Source of the DNA: Lelliottia sp. JS-SCA-14
GTDB lineage: Bacteria > Pseudomonadota > Gammaproteobacteria > Enterobacterales > Enterobacteriaceae
Assembly: GCF_035593345.1 (NCBI RefSeq)
Contig: NZ_CP141606.1
Coordinates: 4,464,001 to 4,528,000, forward strand
DNA: 64,000 nucleotides
Direction: 5' to 3'
Under the pieces are notes generated by a model. It saw only the letters and a program-made list of their open reading frames with translations, was not told the origin of the DNA and did no database searches. The translations under genes and the position numbers were made by a program. This document shows, piece by piece, positions 53,158-62,864 of this stretch. How positions within the stretch are numbered: position 1 is the first letter of the stretch; each line of letters starts with the position of its first letter.

Positions 53158-54153
53158 CTAAATTGATCCACCCGGTGACAAGGTGAAACCTAAATCTAAC
53201 ATTTTAGGCGTCACGACTTCACCACGAATGCGCGCCAGCAGGCGTTCCGCACCGATACGGCCCATGCGTTCGCGCGGCGTCAGGACGCTCGCCAGACGGG
53301 GTTCCATCACCTGTCCGATATCGTGGCCGTGGAAACCGGCAATCGCCATATCGTCAGGGATTTTCAGCCCCAGGCGCTGACACTCAAAGGCTGCGCCGAC
53401 CGCAAGGTCATCGTTGGTACAGAAGATACCATCAAGCTGGGGATACTCGCGCCTGGCCTGACGCATCAGCTCAATACCGGACGAGTAGGAAGAGGATTGC
53501 TCCACCATCACGCTGTACGGCGTTAAGTTGGCATCGAGCATGGCCTGCTCGTATCCCTTCTGTTTGATGATAGTACGTTCGTCGAGACGTGCGCCCAGAT
53601 AGGCGACGTGGCGGTGACCGCGCGCGAGGATGGTAGCGGTCATCTGACGCGCGGCTTCGAAGTTATCGAACCCGACGGCGATATCCAGGCACGGGGACTG
53701 GCTGTCCATCAGCTCGACCACCGGAATACCGGCGACTTCAATCATCTTCAGGGTACGAGGTGTGTGAGTACGTTCCGTTAAGATCAGGCCGTCGATGTTC
53801 CAGGAGAGCATCGATTCAAGACGTTCCTCTTCCAGTTCCGGTTTGTACCCGTAGTGCGCGAGCATGGTCTGATAACCGTAGGCGTCGGTGACGCTTTCGA
53901 TTCCGCGCAGCACTTCGGCGAAGACCTGGTTGGTTAAGGACGGAAGCAGAACACCGACCGCACGGCTGGTGGCATTGGAGAGAATATCGGGCGCGCGGTT
54001 GGGGATATAACCCAGTTCATCGAGAGCAGCGGCAATCTTGCCACGCAACGCCAGGGAAACCTGTTCCGGGTTACGCAAAAAGCGGCTGACCGTCATTTTG
54101 GTTACACCGACGCGATCGGCCACATCCTGAAGTACGGGTCGTTTCTTTTTCAT
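53158..54153 (-). CDS. gntR: GntR, gluconate repressor (LacI family)
   Basis: Represses gntT, gntKU and Entner-Doudoroff genes; released by gluconate. It has 331 residues, same as E. coli. N-terminal LacI HTH (VLQDVADRVGVTKMTVSRFL) with the hinge helix near 50-60, then a periplasmic-binding-protein-like sensor domain. Start ATG 54153. The gntR-gntK gap contains the tandem operators, so autoregulation is unlikely but gntKU control is clear. Confidence 0.97.
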   Translation of the reverse strand: MKKKRPVLQDVADRVGVTKMTVSRFLRNPEQVSLALRGKIAAALDELGYIPNRAPDILSNATSRAVGVLLPSLTNQVFAEVLRGIESVTDAYGYQTMLAHYGYKPELEEERLESMLSWNIDGLILTERTHTPRTLKMIEVAGIPVVELMDSQSPCLDIAVGFDNFEAARQMTATILARGHRHVAYLGARLDERTIIKQKGYEQAMLDANLTPYSVMVEQSSSYSSGIELMRQARREYPQLDGIFCTNDDLAVGAAFECQRLGLKIPDDMAIAGFHGHDIGQVMEPRLASVLTPRERMGRIGAERLLARIRGEVVTPKMLDLGFTLSPGGSI

Positions 54154-54207
54154 CGTCCTGAGAGAAACCTTTAATGAGACATTCTCTCAGTTTATCACGG
54201 ACAAAGG

Positions 54208-54238
54208 CCAACCTTCCCCGTCAAATGGGGAAGGTTGG
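54208..54238. terminator. Strong hairpin between yhhW and gntR
   Basis: CCAACCTTCCCC and GGGGAAGGTTGG make a 12-bp perfect stem with a 7-base loop just past the yhhW stop. T-richness follows only on the plus strand, so for yhhW it is an imperfect terminator. Confidence 0.55.
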
Positions 54239-54246
54239 GGATTTAT

Positions 54247-54942
54247 TTATACAGGAGGCAAATCAAACAGCAGAATTTCACTTTCGCTGTCGGCATGAAC
54301 GGACAACGCCTGCTCATCCCAAATCGCCAGACCGTCGGCGGTGGTGGCTTTGGTGCCGTTAATGGTCACTTCACCTTTTACCACCTGGATCCACACGCGG
54401 CGGTTCGCGGCAATCTGATGCACAGACTGTTCGTTTTTCGCCAGCGCCCAGCGGTACAGCTCCATATCCTGATGCACTTTCAGGGAGCCATCGCGCGCAT
54501 CCGGAGAAAGCACCAGCTGTTTGCCCTGCAGGGCGTCAAAGCGGCGCTGCTCGTAGCGCGGCGTGATGCCGGTTTCTTCTGGAATGATCCAGATTTGATA
54601 CAGGTGCAGTTTGTCGGTTTTGCTCGGGTTGTACTCCGAGTGACGCACCCCGGTACCGGCGCTCATAATCTGGAACTCACCGGCCGGAACCTGCTCTTCG
54701 TTACCCATGCTGTCTTTGTGCGCTACGGCCCCTTCCAGCACATAGGTCAGGATTTCCATGTCTTTGTGCGGATGGGTACCGAAGCCCTGCCCTGCGTCAA
54801 TCACGTCATCGTTAATCACGCGCAGTGCCGAGAAGCCCATGAAGTTCGGGTCGTAATAGTCCGCGAACGAGAAGGTATGCCATGAGTCCAGCCAGCCATG
54901 ATTTGCGTGACCACGATCGCCTGCTTTACGTAAAAAGATCAT
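54247..54942 (-). CDS. yhhW: YhhW, pirin-like quercetin 2,3-dioxygenase
   Basis: Bicupin pirin-family protein; the E. coli homologue cleaves quercetin in vitro, physiological role unknown. It has 231 residues, same as E. coli. N-terminal cupin metal-site motifs GQGFGTHPHKDMEILTYVL and AGTGVRHSEYNP supply the His and Glu ligands; the C-terminal cupin is degenerate. Start ATG 54942. Confidence 0.94.
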   Translation of the reverse strand: MIFLRKAGDRGHANHGWLDSWHTFSFADYYDPNFMGFSALRVINDDVIDAGQGFGTHPHKDMEILTYVLEGAVAHKDSMGNEEQVPAGEFQIMSAGTGVRHSEYNPSKTDKLHLYQIWIIPEETGITPRYEQRRFDALQGKQLVLSPDARDGSLKVHQDMELYRWALAKNEQSVHQIAANRRVWIQVVKGEVTINGTKATTADGLAIWDEQALSVHADSESEILLFDLPPV

Positions 54943-55016
54943 TGTTTTTCACCCCAGTTCGTTTCGATGGAGTAAGTGTGGACGCAAACCGCCTGGGATC
55001 ATAGAGGGTGAAAATT

Positions 55017-55057
55017 GACTCCTCTGTTCAAAAATTATGAACAAGCACAGAGGAGTC
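55017..55057. terminator. Hairpin after yhhX
   Basis: GACTCCTCTGT (55017-55027) and ACAGAGGAGTC (55047-55057) pair perfectly, followed on the minus strand by AATTTTC. Probable yhhX terminator. Confidence 0.55.
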
Positions 55058-55065
55058 GATTGGGC

Positions 55066-56103
55066 TTACTTCGCGAGGGTAATCGTGGCAGGAGTTGCCT
55101 GCTCGAACCCGCGTTCGAGGATCTCCAGATTGGTCAGAACTTCAGATTCCTTGACGTAATTCGGGGCGCCGGTCGTTATTGTCGCAAACAAGGCATCGTA
55201 GACGCGGCCATAGTCGCCGGTTTCCGGCGTAAGCGCCTCTTTCACCGTCACGCCGTCGCGATTAACGTACTCCAGCTGGCCTACCGATCCATCCGCCGCA
55301 AAGCCCGGTTCGCCCGGCATGATATTGGCTTTCAGGCTGGTCTCCTGCTGGTCGATACCGTATTTGATAAACGAGCCGCGGGTGCCGTGAACGATAAATT
55401 TCGGGTAGTCGGTTTTCACCAGATGGCTGGTTTTAACGATCGCTTTCAGGTCGCCGTAGAACAGCTGGGCTTCGAAAGTGTCGTCCGGGTTGGCTTTGTT
55501 GCGCAGGCTGCGAATGTCGTAGGCGACGTGATCCGGGCGGCCAAACAGGGAGATGATCTGGTCCATGGTGTGTACGCCCAGACCGTAAAACGCGCCGTCC
55601 TGCGGCAGACCCGCTTTGGTTTCCGCCACCGGACGATACATGTCGAAATGGCTTTCGATCTCGACGATATCCCCCAGCTTACCGCTCTCAATGGCCTGTT
55701 TTGCCAGCAGGAAGCAGGTATCAAAGCGACGGTTCTGGTACGGCGTGACGGTCAGTCCTTTGCTTTTTGCCAGCGCGAACAGTTCTTTCGCTTCCGCCAT
55801 GGTCGGGGTGAAGGGTTTTTCCACCAGCACGTTTTTACCCGCTTCCAGCGCGCGTTTCGCGTACTCAAAGTGGCTGTCGGCGTGGGTACAGACGATCACC
55901 AGTTTGACCTGAGGATCGTTTAAGACCTCATCAAGATCGCTGGTGAAATGAATATGGGAATACTGCGGGGACTGCTCTTCCGGCTTCGCATGGCGGCGGA
56001 AGATGTGCGCCACATGCCAGCTGTCTTTACGGTTGAGAACATACGGAAGGTGATAGCGGGTGGTGCTTTTACCAAATCCAATAAATGCGCAATGTAATGT
56101 CAT
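55066..56103 (-). CDS. yhhX: YhhX, Gfo/Idh/MocA-family oxidoreductase
   Basis: NAD(P)-dependent oxidoreductase of unknown substrate; 345 residues, same as E. coli. N-terminal Rossmann fold (CAFIGFGKSTTRYHLPYVL), then VLVEKPFTPTMAEAKELF with the EKP catalytic-lysine motif near 97-99, and a C-terminal alpha/beta domain with DGAFYGLGVHTMDQ. Start ATG 56103. Downstream of ryhB on the same strand. Confidence 0.94.
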   Translation of the reverse strand: MTLHCAFIGFGKSTTRYHLPYVLNRKDSWHVAHIFRRHAKPEEQSPQYSHIHFTSDLDEVLNDPQVKLVIVCTHADSHFEYAKRALEAGKNVLVEKPFTPTMAEAKELFALAKSKGLTVTPYQNRRFDTCFLLAKQAIESGKLGDIVEIESHFDMYRPVAETKAGLPQDGAFYGLGVHTMDQIISLFGRPDHVAYDIRSLRNKANPDDTFEAQLFYGDLKAIVKTSHLVKTDYPKFIVHGTRGSFIKYGIDQQETSLKANIMPGEPGFAADGSVGQLEYVNRDGVTVKEALTPETGDYGRVYDALFATITTGAPNYVKESEVLTNLEILERGFEQATPATITLAK

Positions 56104-56221
56104 GGCTCAGTCCTTGTTAAGGTTGCTGGGACTACCATAGCGCAAGTTTTCTCATCGCCCCAACAAATGCTCGCGCAACAGCCGTCGGCGGCGCAGCCAG
56201 TTTGCGCACGGCAAGCGCGCA

Positions 56222-56256
56222 GCAACCGGAGCGTACTTAATGTACGTGAGGATTGC
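56222..56256. other. Structured element in the yhhX leader
   Basis: GCAACCGGAGCGTACTTAAT then GTACGTGAGGATTGC can fold with outer GCAA/TTGC and inner CGTAC/GTACG stems. It sits between the ryhB terminator and yhhX in a GC-rich stretch (about 56160-56275) without a supported gene. Confidence 0.4.
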
Positions 56257-56306
56257 GAGCACTTCCCGGGGGCAAAATGGCAAGTAAGCCAGGCTGAAAC
56301 AGGATA

Positions 56307-56399
56307 AAAAAAAGCCAGCTAGAAGCTGGCTAAAGTAATACTGGAAGCAATGTGAGCAATGTCGTGCTTTCAGGTTTCCGTAGAGGTCTTCCTGAACGC
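56307..56399 (-). ncRNA. ryhB: RyhB, iron-responsive small RNA
   Basis: Hfq-dependent sRNA that silences mRNAs of iron-using proteins when iron is scarce. The minus strand reads GCGTTCAGGAAGACCTCTAC and onward through the conserved unpaired core GAAAGCACGACATTGCTCAC and CATTGCTTCCAGTATTACTT, ending in the terminator stem AGCCAGC / GCTGGCT plus eight T. Only the 5' hairpin and the terminator loop differ from the K-12 RNA as I recall it. Location between yhhX and yhhY is the K-12 one, and a Fur box overlaps the promoter. Confidence 0.95.
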
Positions 56400-56401
56400 G
56401 A

Positions 56402-56420
56402 GACAATAATAATCATTCTC
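56402..56420. promoter_or_regulatory. Fur box of ryhB
   Basis: GACAATAATAATCATTCTC matches the 19-bp Fur consensus GATAATGATAATCATTATC at 16 positions, immediately upstream of the ryhB start. Confidence 0.85.
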
Positions 56421-56518
56421 ATTCGCACTTGTCCAATGTTTTTTGCAAAAAAGTGAGTTGACTCACCTTTCAAACTCCATGATGTTAAAGAGGACATTAA
56501 CCTAACGAGGATGAAGGA

Positions 56519-57007
56519 ATGAGTGAGATAGTGATACGCCACGCTGAACCGAAAGATTACGACGCGATTCGTCAGATCCACGCGCAGCCGGAGGTGTATC
56601 ACAACACGCTACAGGTTCCTCATCCTTCCGAAGAGATGTGGCATAACCGGCTAGCGGAACGCGTCGGCGTGAAACAGCTGGTGGCCTGCATTGACGGTAT
56701 CGTGGTCGGCCATCTGAGCATTGAAGTGACACAGCGTCCGCGCCGTAGCCACGTGGCGGATTTTGGTATCTGCGTCGGTGCCCAGTGGCACAACCGCGGC
56801 GTCGCCAGCGCGCTGATCCGCACCATGATTGATATGTGCGACAACTGGCTGCGCGTCGACCGTATTGAGCTGACGGTGTTTGTCGACAACGAACCGGCGG
56901 TCGCGGTATACCGCAAGTTTGGTTTTGAAATCGAAGGGACCGGGAAGAAATATGCCTTGCGTAACGGCGAGTATGTGGATGCGTATTATATGGCGCGGGT
57001 GAAATAG
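56519..57007 (+). CDS. yhhY: YhhY, GNAT-family amino acid N-acetyltransferase
   Basis: A 162-residue GNAT acetyltransferase, same length as E. coli YhhY, which acetylates some amino acids such as methionine and phenylalanine derivatives. Acetyl-CoA-binding motif A is GAQWHNRGVASALIRTM near 85-101, followed by NEPAVAVYRKFGFEIEGTG near 124-142. Start ATG 56519 after an AACGAGGATGAAGG leader. Followed by a REP before ggt. Confidence 0.93.
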   Translation: MSEIVIRHAEPKDYDAIRQIHAQPEVYHNTLQVPHPSEEMWHNRLAERVGVKQLVACIDGIVVGHLSIEVTQRPRRSHVADFGICVGAQWHNRGVASALIRTMIDMCDNWLRVDRIELTVFVDNEPAVAVYRKFGFEIEGTGKKYALRNGEYVDAYYMARVK

Positions 57008-57026
57008 TCCCGCGCCGGGCAATTTT

Positions 57027-57058
57027 GTAGGCCGGGTAAGGCGAAGCCGCCACCCGGC
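57027..57058. repeat. REP palindrome between yhhY and ggt
   Basis: GTAGGCCGGGTAAGGCGAAG then CCGCCACCCGGC in the convergent gap. Confidence 0.8.
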
Positions 57059-57067
57059 AACAACCCA

Positions 57068-58813
57068 CTAATACCCTGCCGTCAAATCATCCACCGACCG
57101 CGGATCCGATGCCCCGGAAAGCGTACCGTCGGGCGCGACCACAATACTCTGCGTACTGCCCATCGCCTCTTTCACCACCACTTTCTGCCCGCGCTGCTCC
57201 AGCAACTTGATGGTATCCGGGCTAAAGCCCTTCTCTACCCGCAGTTCGTCCGGCAGCCACTGATGGTGGAAACGCGGTGCGTTGGTCGCTTCGGCCACGT
57301 TCATGCCGAAATCAATGCTGTTGACCACCATCTGCAGCACCGTGGTGATAATGCGGCTCCCGCCTGGGCTACCCGTCACCAGCCAGGTTTTACCGTCTTT
57401 CACCACAATGGTTGGTGACATGGACGACAGCGGACGTTTCTTCGGCCCGACGGCATTCGCATCGCCGCCCACCAGACCGTAGACGTTCGGCACGCCCGGT
57501 TTAGCGGAGAAATCATCCATCTCGTTATTGAGCAAAATCCCACTGTTCCCCGCCACAATCCCGGCGCCAAACACCGTGTTAAGCGTGTAAGTCACCGCCA
57601 CCGCGTTCCCGTCTTTATCCACCACCGAGAAGTGAGTGGTCTGGTTGCTCTCGTACGGTGCCAGTTTGCCGGGGCGGATCTGGCTGGACGGCTTGGCTTT
57701 GTTGATATCAATCTGATCCGCCAGCGATTTGGCGTAGGCTTTGTTGGTCAGCGCCTGCCACGGCACTTTGACAAAATCCGGATCGCCGAGGTATTCCGAG
57801 CGGTCGGCGTAGGCAAATTTTTCCGCCTCAGCCATCACCTGCATCGCATCGGCGCTACCGAAGCCAAATTTGTGCATATCGAAGTTTTCAAGAATATTGA
57901 GGATCTGCACGATGTGGATCCCGCCGGAGGACGGCGGCGGCATGGAGAACACCTGATACCCGCGATACTCCCCGCTGATTGGCGTGCGCTCCACCGCTTT
58001 GTACTCCGCCAGATCCGCTTTGGTGATAAGCCCGCCGTTCTTCTGCATCTCGTCGGCAATCTGATCGGCAATCGCCCCTTTGTAGAAGGCGTCCGGGCCG
58101 TTTTCGGCGATCAGCTCCAGGCTTTTGGCGAGGTTGGCCTGCACCAGTTTATCGCCCTTCTTCAGCGGCTCGCCGTCCTTCCAGAAGATGGCTTTGCTGT
58201 TTTCGTGATTCGGGATCACTTCGCTACCGTAAGTTTTGAGATCGTCCGCCAGGGCGTCATTGACCACAAACCCGTCGCGCGCCAGTTTGATGGCAGGTTG
58301 AACCACTTTGTTCAGCGGCAGCGTGCCGTATTTTTCCAGCGCCAGCGAGAAGCCAGCGACCGTGCCCGGCGTGCCGCTCGCCAGATGCGACGTCAGGGAT
58401 TTTTTACTGTCCGGATTGCCCTGCTCGTCGAGGAACATATCCCGCGAGGCCTGATTCGGCGCCATTTCACGGAAGTCGATAGCCGTGGTATTGCCGTCTT
58501 TGGTGCGCAGCAGCATAAAGCCCCCGCCGCCAAGATTCCCCGCCTGCGGATGGGTCACCGCCAGCGCATACCCCACCGCCACCGCCGCATCGACCGCATT
58601 ACCGCCCTGTTTGAGAATATCCACGCCGACCTGCGTGGCCATCGCGTCCACCGACGCCACCATCCCCTGCTTCGCGCGCACGGGATGAAACACATCTTCT
58701 TCCACGCCGTAGGAGACCGGCGGTGCGGCAGGCGGGTTCGCCGCCACGGTGAATGTCCCGCCCGCCATCAGCGCAGCGATCGCTACCCAGCGCAAAAACG
58801 TTGGTCTTATCAT
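57068..58813 (-). CDS. ggt: Gamma-glutamyltranspeptidase (periplasmic)
   Basis: Hydrolyses glutathione and transfers gamma-glutamyl groups; the precursor cuts itself into large and small subunits. It has 581 residues (E. coli 580). Signal peptide about 1-25 (WVAIAALMAGGTFTVAA), large subunit with NLGGGGFMLLRTKDG, and the autoprocessing nucleophile Thr392 at the start of TTHFSVVD. The substrate-site PLSSMSPTIV and PGGSRIITTVLQ are intact. Start ATG 58813. Confidence 0.97.
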   Translation of the reverse strand: MIRPTFLRWVAIAALMAGGTFTVAANPPAAPPVSYGVEEDVFHPVRAKQGMVASVDAMATQVGVDILKQGGNAVDAAVAVGYALAVTHPQAGNLGGGGFMLLRTKDGNTTAIDFREMAPNQASRDMFLDEQGNPDSKKSLTSHLASGTPGTVAGFSLALEKYGTLPLNKVVQPAIKLARDGFVVNDALADDLKTYGSEVIPNHENSKAIFWKDGEPLKKGDKLVQANLAKSLELIAENGPDAFYKGAIADQIADEMQKNGGLITKADLAEYKAVERTPISGEYRGYQVFSMPPPSSGGIHIVQILNILENFDMHKFGFGSADAMQVMAEAEKFAYADRSEYLGDPDFVKVPWQALTNKAYAKSLADQIDINKAKPSSQIRPGKLAPYESNQTTHFSVVDKDGNAVAVTYTLNTVFGAGIVAGNSGILLNNEMDDFSAKPGVPNVYGLVGGDANAVGPKKRPLSSMSPTIVVKDGKTWLVTGSPGGSRIITTVLQMVVNSIDFGMNVAEATNAPRFHHQWLPDELRVEKGFSPDTIKLLEQRGQKVVVKEAMGSTQSIVVAPDGTLSGASDPRSVDDLTAGY

Positions 58814-58935
58814 TGTTGTTCTCCAGGTGAAGGGATCCAGATTCCCGTTTAAGCCTGGTTCACAACTCCTAAAAAATCATCGTAGTGGCGGATTCGGGGT
58901 AAACTTAAGAGAAGCCTCAGAAGGAGGAGATGAGA

Positions 58936-59313
58936 ATGAAACGTTACTTGATCTTAACGGCACTGCTTCCGTTCGCCGTGCTCGCACAGCCACTCAATAC
59001 CATGAACAACCCGAACCAGCCGGGGTATGAGATCCCGAGCCAGCAGCGGATGCAGACCCAGATGTTGGGCCAACAGCAGCAGCAAAAAGGGATGTTGAAC
59101 CAGCAGCTGAAAACCCAGACTCAGCTTCAGCAGCAGAGCCTGCAAAATCAGATGAATAACAATACGCAGATGATTCAGCAGGGCCAGCCGCGCGTGCAGC
59201 CGTTGCCGAATACCAACGGTGGGATGTTAAGCGGCGGGACGAGCGACGGTCAGCAGCAACATATGCTGCCGCCGCGCTCGAACGGCGATATGCTCAATAA
59301 TCCGCAGAATTAA
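58936..59313 (+). CDS. yhhA: YhhA, Gln/Asn-rich secreted protein
   Basis: A 125-residue protein (E. coli about 146) of unknown function with a signal peptide ([16 protein letters not shown]) and a low-complexity mature part holding about 29 Gln plus many Asn and Met. The family pattern [20 protein letters not shown] and terminal [12 protein letters not shown] are kept. ATG 58936 sits eight bases after GGAGG, better than ATG 58930. Its end overlaps the ugpQ 3' end by 20 bases in tail-to-tail orientation. Confidence 0.88.
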   Translation: MKRYLILTALLPFAVLAQPLNTMNNPNQPGYEIPSQQRMQTQMLGQQQQQKGMLNQQLKTQTQLQQQSLQNQMNNNTQMIQQGQPRVQPLPNTNGGMLSGGTSDGQQQHMLPPRSNGDMLNNPQN

Positions 59314-60043
59314 AGTTCGGGCCAATCACGTCAATCGCATCGGTGCAGATGCAGTCCACGCCCCAGCGCAGCAGCTGTGCCGCTCGCTGGGGTTTATTCA
59401 CCGTATAGACCAGGATGTGCAGTCCGGCGTCTTTGAGCATCTTCACGCGCGCTTCGTCCAGCAGGCGGTGATTCAGGTGGATCGACACACACTCTAAGCG
59501 GGTGGTCAGCTCGCGCCAGTCGTCACGCCATTCATCCAGCAGTAATCCGCGCGGCAGTTCCGGCGTGGCGGCTTGTGCTGCTTCCAGAGCGTCGATTTCA
59601 AACGACGACAGCAGCGGCGCGGTCATCCCTTCCCACAATTCACGCGCGGCGAGGGCAATCACTTTGCCCGTAAGCGGCCCGGTGCCGGTGGTGGGTTTGA
59701 TTTCGATATTGGCCATCATCCCGTGCTGACGACAGCGATCCGCCACTTCCGCCAGCAGCGGCAGCGGTTCGCCTTTGAACTCGCCGCTGAACCAGCTTCC
59801 GGCGTCCACTTTCAGCAGATCGCGCCACGGCAGATCGCCCGCCACGCCCCAGCCGTTGCTGGTGCGCTCGAGGTTATCGTCGTGCAGCAGGAAAATTTCG
59901 CCATCTTTCGATAGCTTGGCGTCGAACTCGATCATCTGATGACCGTAATACGCGCCCTTATCAATTGCTGCCAGAGTGTTTTCCGGTGCTCGTTTCCCGC
60001 CGCCACGGTGGGCGACGATGTGAGGGTATGGCCAGTTACTCAT
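59294..60043 (-). CDS. ugpQ: UgpQ, glycerophosphodiester phosphodiesterase (cytosolic)
   Basis: Splits glycerophosphodiesters imported by Ugp into glycerol-3-phosphate and an alcohol. It has 249 residues (E. coli 247). GDPD catalytic motifs [16 protein letters not shown] (His and Arg) and [20 protein letters not shown] (Glu, Asp, general acid His) are near the N-terminus; no signal peptide, unlike GlpQ. Start overlaps the ugpC stop (ATGA). Last gene of ugpBAECQ. Confidence 0.97.
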   Translation of the reverse strand: MSNWPYPHIVAHRGGGKRAPENTLAAIDKGAYYGHQMIEFDAKLSKDGEIFLLHDDNLERTSNGWGVAGDLPWRDLLKVDAGSWFSGEFKGEPLPLLAEVADRCRQHGMMANIEIKPTTGTGPLTGKVIALAARELWEGMTAPLLSSFEIDALEAAQAATPELPRGLLLDEWRDDWRELTTRLECVSIHLNHRLLDEARVKMLKDAGLHILVYTVNKPQRAAQLLRWGVDCICTDAIDVIGPNFNSADY

Positions 60044-61110
60044 ACGCGTTGTCCTGTTTCACCATCAAATAAGTGCAGGTGATTTTCCGGCAGATGCAGC
60101 CACAGCGTGCTGCCCGCCTTTGGGCGTTCCTGATGCGCCAGACGCACCACCAGCTTTTGATCGCCCCAGCGTCCGTGCGCCAGGTTGTCGGCACCCAGCA
60201 TCTCCAGCGTGTCCATCACCAGGGGCACGCCGCCTTCCGCCTGCGAGCTTAACGCAATATGTTCCGGGCGGATACCGAGCGTCATTTTACGCCCGGCGTA
60301 GCCGCGATAAAACCAGTTCACCGGCAGCGCCATGCCGCTCTCCAGCTCAAAATGGGTGCCCGCGTTGCTGATGCGTCCCTCCAGCAGGTTCATCGCCGGG
60401 CTGCCGATAAAGCTGGCGACAAAACGGCTGGCCGGCTTTTCGTAAACTTCCACCGGGGTGCCGATCTGCTCGGCGATGCCTTTGTTCATCACCATCACGC
60501 GCTGGGCGAGGGTCATGGCTTCGACCTGATCGTGGGTGACGTACAGGGAGGTGGTTTTCAGGCGACGATGCAGATGTTGCAGTTCAAGACGCATCTGCAC
60601 GCGCAGTTTGGCGTCGAGGTTAGAGAGCGGTTCGTCGAACAGGAACACCGCCGGATCGCGCACGATCGCCCGGCCCATCGCCACGCGCTGGCGCTGGCCG
60701 CCGGAGAGCTCGCGCGGTCTGCGTTTCAGCAGGCCGTCCAGCTCCAGAATGCGCGCTGCCTCTTTCACTTTCTCTTCGATATGCCCCTTGCCCATCCCGC
60801 GGATTTTCAGGCCCCAGGCCATGTTTTCTTCCACGCTCATGTGCGGATAGAGGGCGTAGTTCTGGAACACCATTGCGATCCCGCGATCTTTCGGCTCCAT
60901 TTCGGTGACGCGCTGGCGGTCGATCCAGATATCACCGCTGGTCACGCGCTCAAGCCCGGCGACCATACGCAGCAGCGTCGATTTCCCGCAGCCGGACGGG
61001 CCGACCATCACGATAAATTCGCCGTCCGCCACGTCGAGCGTCAGGGGTTGAATCACCTGGTTTTTGCCGTCCCAGCTTTTGGTGACTGCCTGTAGTTTTA
61101 ATCCTGCCAT
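60040..61110 (-). CDS. ugpC: UgpC, ATPase of the sn-glycerol-3-phosphate ABC importer
   Basis: MalK-type ABC ATPase powering UgpAE. It has 356 residues, same as E. coli. Walker [10 protein letters not shown] near 37-45, Q loop, signature LSGGQRQRV, Walker [14 protein letters not shown], switch His in VTHDQVEAM; the C-terminal regulatory TOBE region follows from about 235. ATG 61110 ([15 protein letters not shown]) chosen over a start four codons upstream. Confidence 0.97.
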   Translation of the reverse strand: MAGLKLQAVTKSWDGKNQVIQPLTLDVADGEFIVMVGPSGCGKSTLLRMVAGLERVTSGDIWIDRQRVTEMEPKDRGIAMVFQNYALYPHMSVEENMAWGLKIRGMGKGHIEEKVKEAARILELDGLLKRRPRELSGGQRQRVAMGRAIVRDPAVFLFDEPLSNLDAKLRVQMRLELQHLHRRLKTTSLYVTHDQVEAMTLAQRVMVMNKGIAEQIGTPVEVYEKPASRFVASFIGSPAMNLLEGRISNAGTHFELESGMALPVNWFYRGYAGRKMTLGIRPEHIALSSQAEGGVPLVMDTLEMLGADNLAHGRWGDQKLVVRLAHQERPKAGSTLWLHLPENHLHLFDGETGQRV

Positions 61111-61111
61111 C

Positions 61112-61957
61112 TTATTTCTCACTGTCTACTAAACCGCGCACGAACGCGCGCTGCATGGCTAAAACGATAACGACCGGGGGGATCAGCGTGAGCAGCATCG
61201 CCGCCATCACCTGGTTCCAGAGAGTGGTGCCTTCGCCGGTGGCGATCATGCCTTTGATGCCCGCCACGGCGGTGCCGAGATTGACGTCCTGCACAATCAG
61301 CAGCGGCCACAGATACTGGTTCCAGCCGTAGATAAAGGTGATGACGAACAGCGCCGCGAGGTTGGTTTTGGAAAGCGGCAAAACGATGTCGCGGAAGAAG
61401 CGCATCGGCGAAGCACCGTCGATTCGCGCCGCTTCAATCAGTTCGTCCGGCAGAGTCATAAAGAACTGGCGGAACAGGAAAGTCGCTGTCGCCGAGGCCA
61501 TCAGCGGCAGCGTCAGGCCCGCGTAGCTGTCGAGCATCCCGAGATTGGCGATCACTTCCACGGTCGGGAAAATACGCACTTCGACCGGCAGCATCAGGGT
61601 GATAAAAATCATCCAGAAGAAGAGGTTACGCAGGGGAAAGCGGAACCAGACGATGGCAAAGGCCGAGAGCATCGACACCACGATTTTGCCGACGGTAATG
61701 CCAAACGCCATGATGAAACTGTTGAGCATCATCAGCCAGAACGGCGCGCTGTTGGCCCCGACGCCCTGGGTCCAGATGGTCGCCATATTCTCGAAAAGAT
61801 GACCGCCAGGAACCAGCGTCATCGGCGTGTCGAAGACGGCTTTGGTATCAAGCGTAGCGGCGACAAAGGCCACGTACAGCGGGAAGAGGATGACGATGAT
61901 CCCGAGAATCAACATGGTGTGGCTGAAAATCGTCAGCCCCGGACGGTTCTCAATCAT
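61112..61957 (-). CDS. ugpE: UgpE, permease subunit
   Basis: Inner-membrane permease of the glycerol-3-phosphate importer; 281 residues, same as E. coli. Six membrane segments, first near 12-32, and the cytoplasmic EAA loop contacting UgpC ([20 protein letters not shown]). ATG 61957 overlaps the ugpA stop (ATGA), and one base separates its end from ugpC. Confidence 0.97.
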   Translation of the reverse strand: MIENRPGLTIFSHTMLILGIIVILFPLYVAFVAATLDTKAVFDTPMTLVPGGHLFENMATIWTQGVGANSAPFWLMMLNSFIMAFGITVGKIVVSMLSAFAIVWFRFPLRNLFFWMIFITLMLPVEVRIFPTVEVIANLGMLDSYAGLTLPLMASATATFLFRQFFMTLPDELIEAARIDGASPMRFFRDIVLPLSKTNLAALFVITFIYGWNQYLWPLLIVQDVNLGTAVAGIKGMIATGEGTTLWNQVMAAMLLTLIPPVVIVLAMQRAFVRGLVDSEK

Positions 61958-62841
61958 TGGTAACGCACCTTACTTTCGACATAGCGGAACTGAACCACCG
62001 TCAGCACAATCACCAGGCCCATCAGCACCACGGACTGCGCGGCAGAGGCCGAGAGATCCAGACCGGCAAAGCCTTCGCGATAGATTTTGTAGATAAGCGT
62101 GGTGGTCGCCTGCACCGGTCCACCGGCGGTGGCGGCGTCGATCACCGGGAAGGTGTCGAAGAAGGCATAGACCAGGTTGACCACCAGCAGAAAGAAACTC
62201 ACGGGTGCAATCAGCGGCAGCGCCAGTTTGAAGAAGCGGCGAATCGGCCCCGCGCCGTCAATCGCGGCGGCTTCGACCAGCGATCGCGGAATGGATTGCA
62301 GGGCGGCGAAGAAGAACAGGAAGTTGTAGCTGATCTGCTTCCACACCGAGGCGAAGACCACCAGGAACATCGCCTGGCCGCTGTTCTGGGCGTGGTTCCA
62401 GTCGTAGCCAAATTCACCGAGGAAATGGGTGATCAGCCCGCGCCCTGGGTTAAAGAGGAAGATCCACAGCACGGCGGCGACGGCGGGTGCCACGGCGTAG
62501 GGCAGCAGCATCAGGGTCTGATACAGGCGGCTGCCGCGCACCACGTAATCCACCAGCGCGGCGAAAAACAGGGAGACCACGAGACCGCTGACGGTGACCA
62601 GGGCGCTGAATTTGATCGTCGTCCAGAAGGAGTCGAGGTAATAGCTGTCGTGGAACAGCGCGGTGAAGTTATCCAGGCCGACAAACTGGCTGGAGAGCCC
62701 GAACGGATCGACGCTTTGCACCGAGTACCACAGCGCTTCGCCCGCAGGCCAGATGAAAAAGATAACGGTGATAATCAGCTGCGGGGCGACCAGCAAATAG
62801 GGCAGCCAGCGCGAACGGAATACCGGACGGGATGATGACAT
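61954..62841 (-). CDS. ugpA: UgpA, permease subunit
   Basis: Partner permease to UgpE; 295 residues, same as E. coli. Six membrane segments beginning [20 protein letters not shown], and EAA loop [20 protein letters not shown]. Start ATG 62841. Separated from ugpB by a 159-base gap of repeats rather than direct contact. Confidence 0.97.
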   Translation of the reverse strand: MSSSRPVFRSRWLPYLLVAPQLIITVIFFIWPAGEALWYSVQSVDPFGLSSQFVGLDNFTALFHDSYYLDSFWTTIKFSALVTVSGLVVSLFFAALVDYVVRGSRLYQTLMLLPYAVAPAVAAVLWIFLFNPGRGLITHFLGEFGYDWNHAQNSGQAMFLVVFASVWKQISYNFLFFFAALQSIPRSLVEAAAIDGAGPIRRFFKLALPLIAPVSFFLLVVNLVYAFFDTFPVIDAATAGGPVQATTTLIYKIYREGFAGLDLSASAAQSVVLMGLVIVLTVVQFRYVESKVRYQ

Positions 62842-62864
62842 AGCGGGACTCTTTTCCAGAAAAC

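Noticed and set aside
56152-56406. 84-codon frame across ryhB and the yhhX leader
   Set aside because: Most of it is the ryhB RNA itself and its terminator; the rest is the structured leader block.
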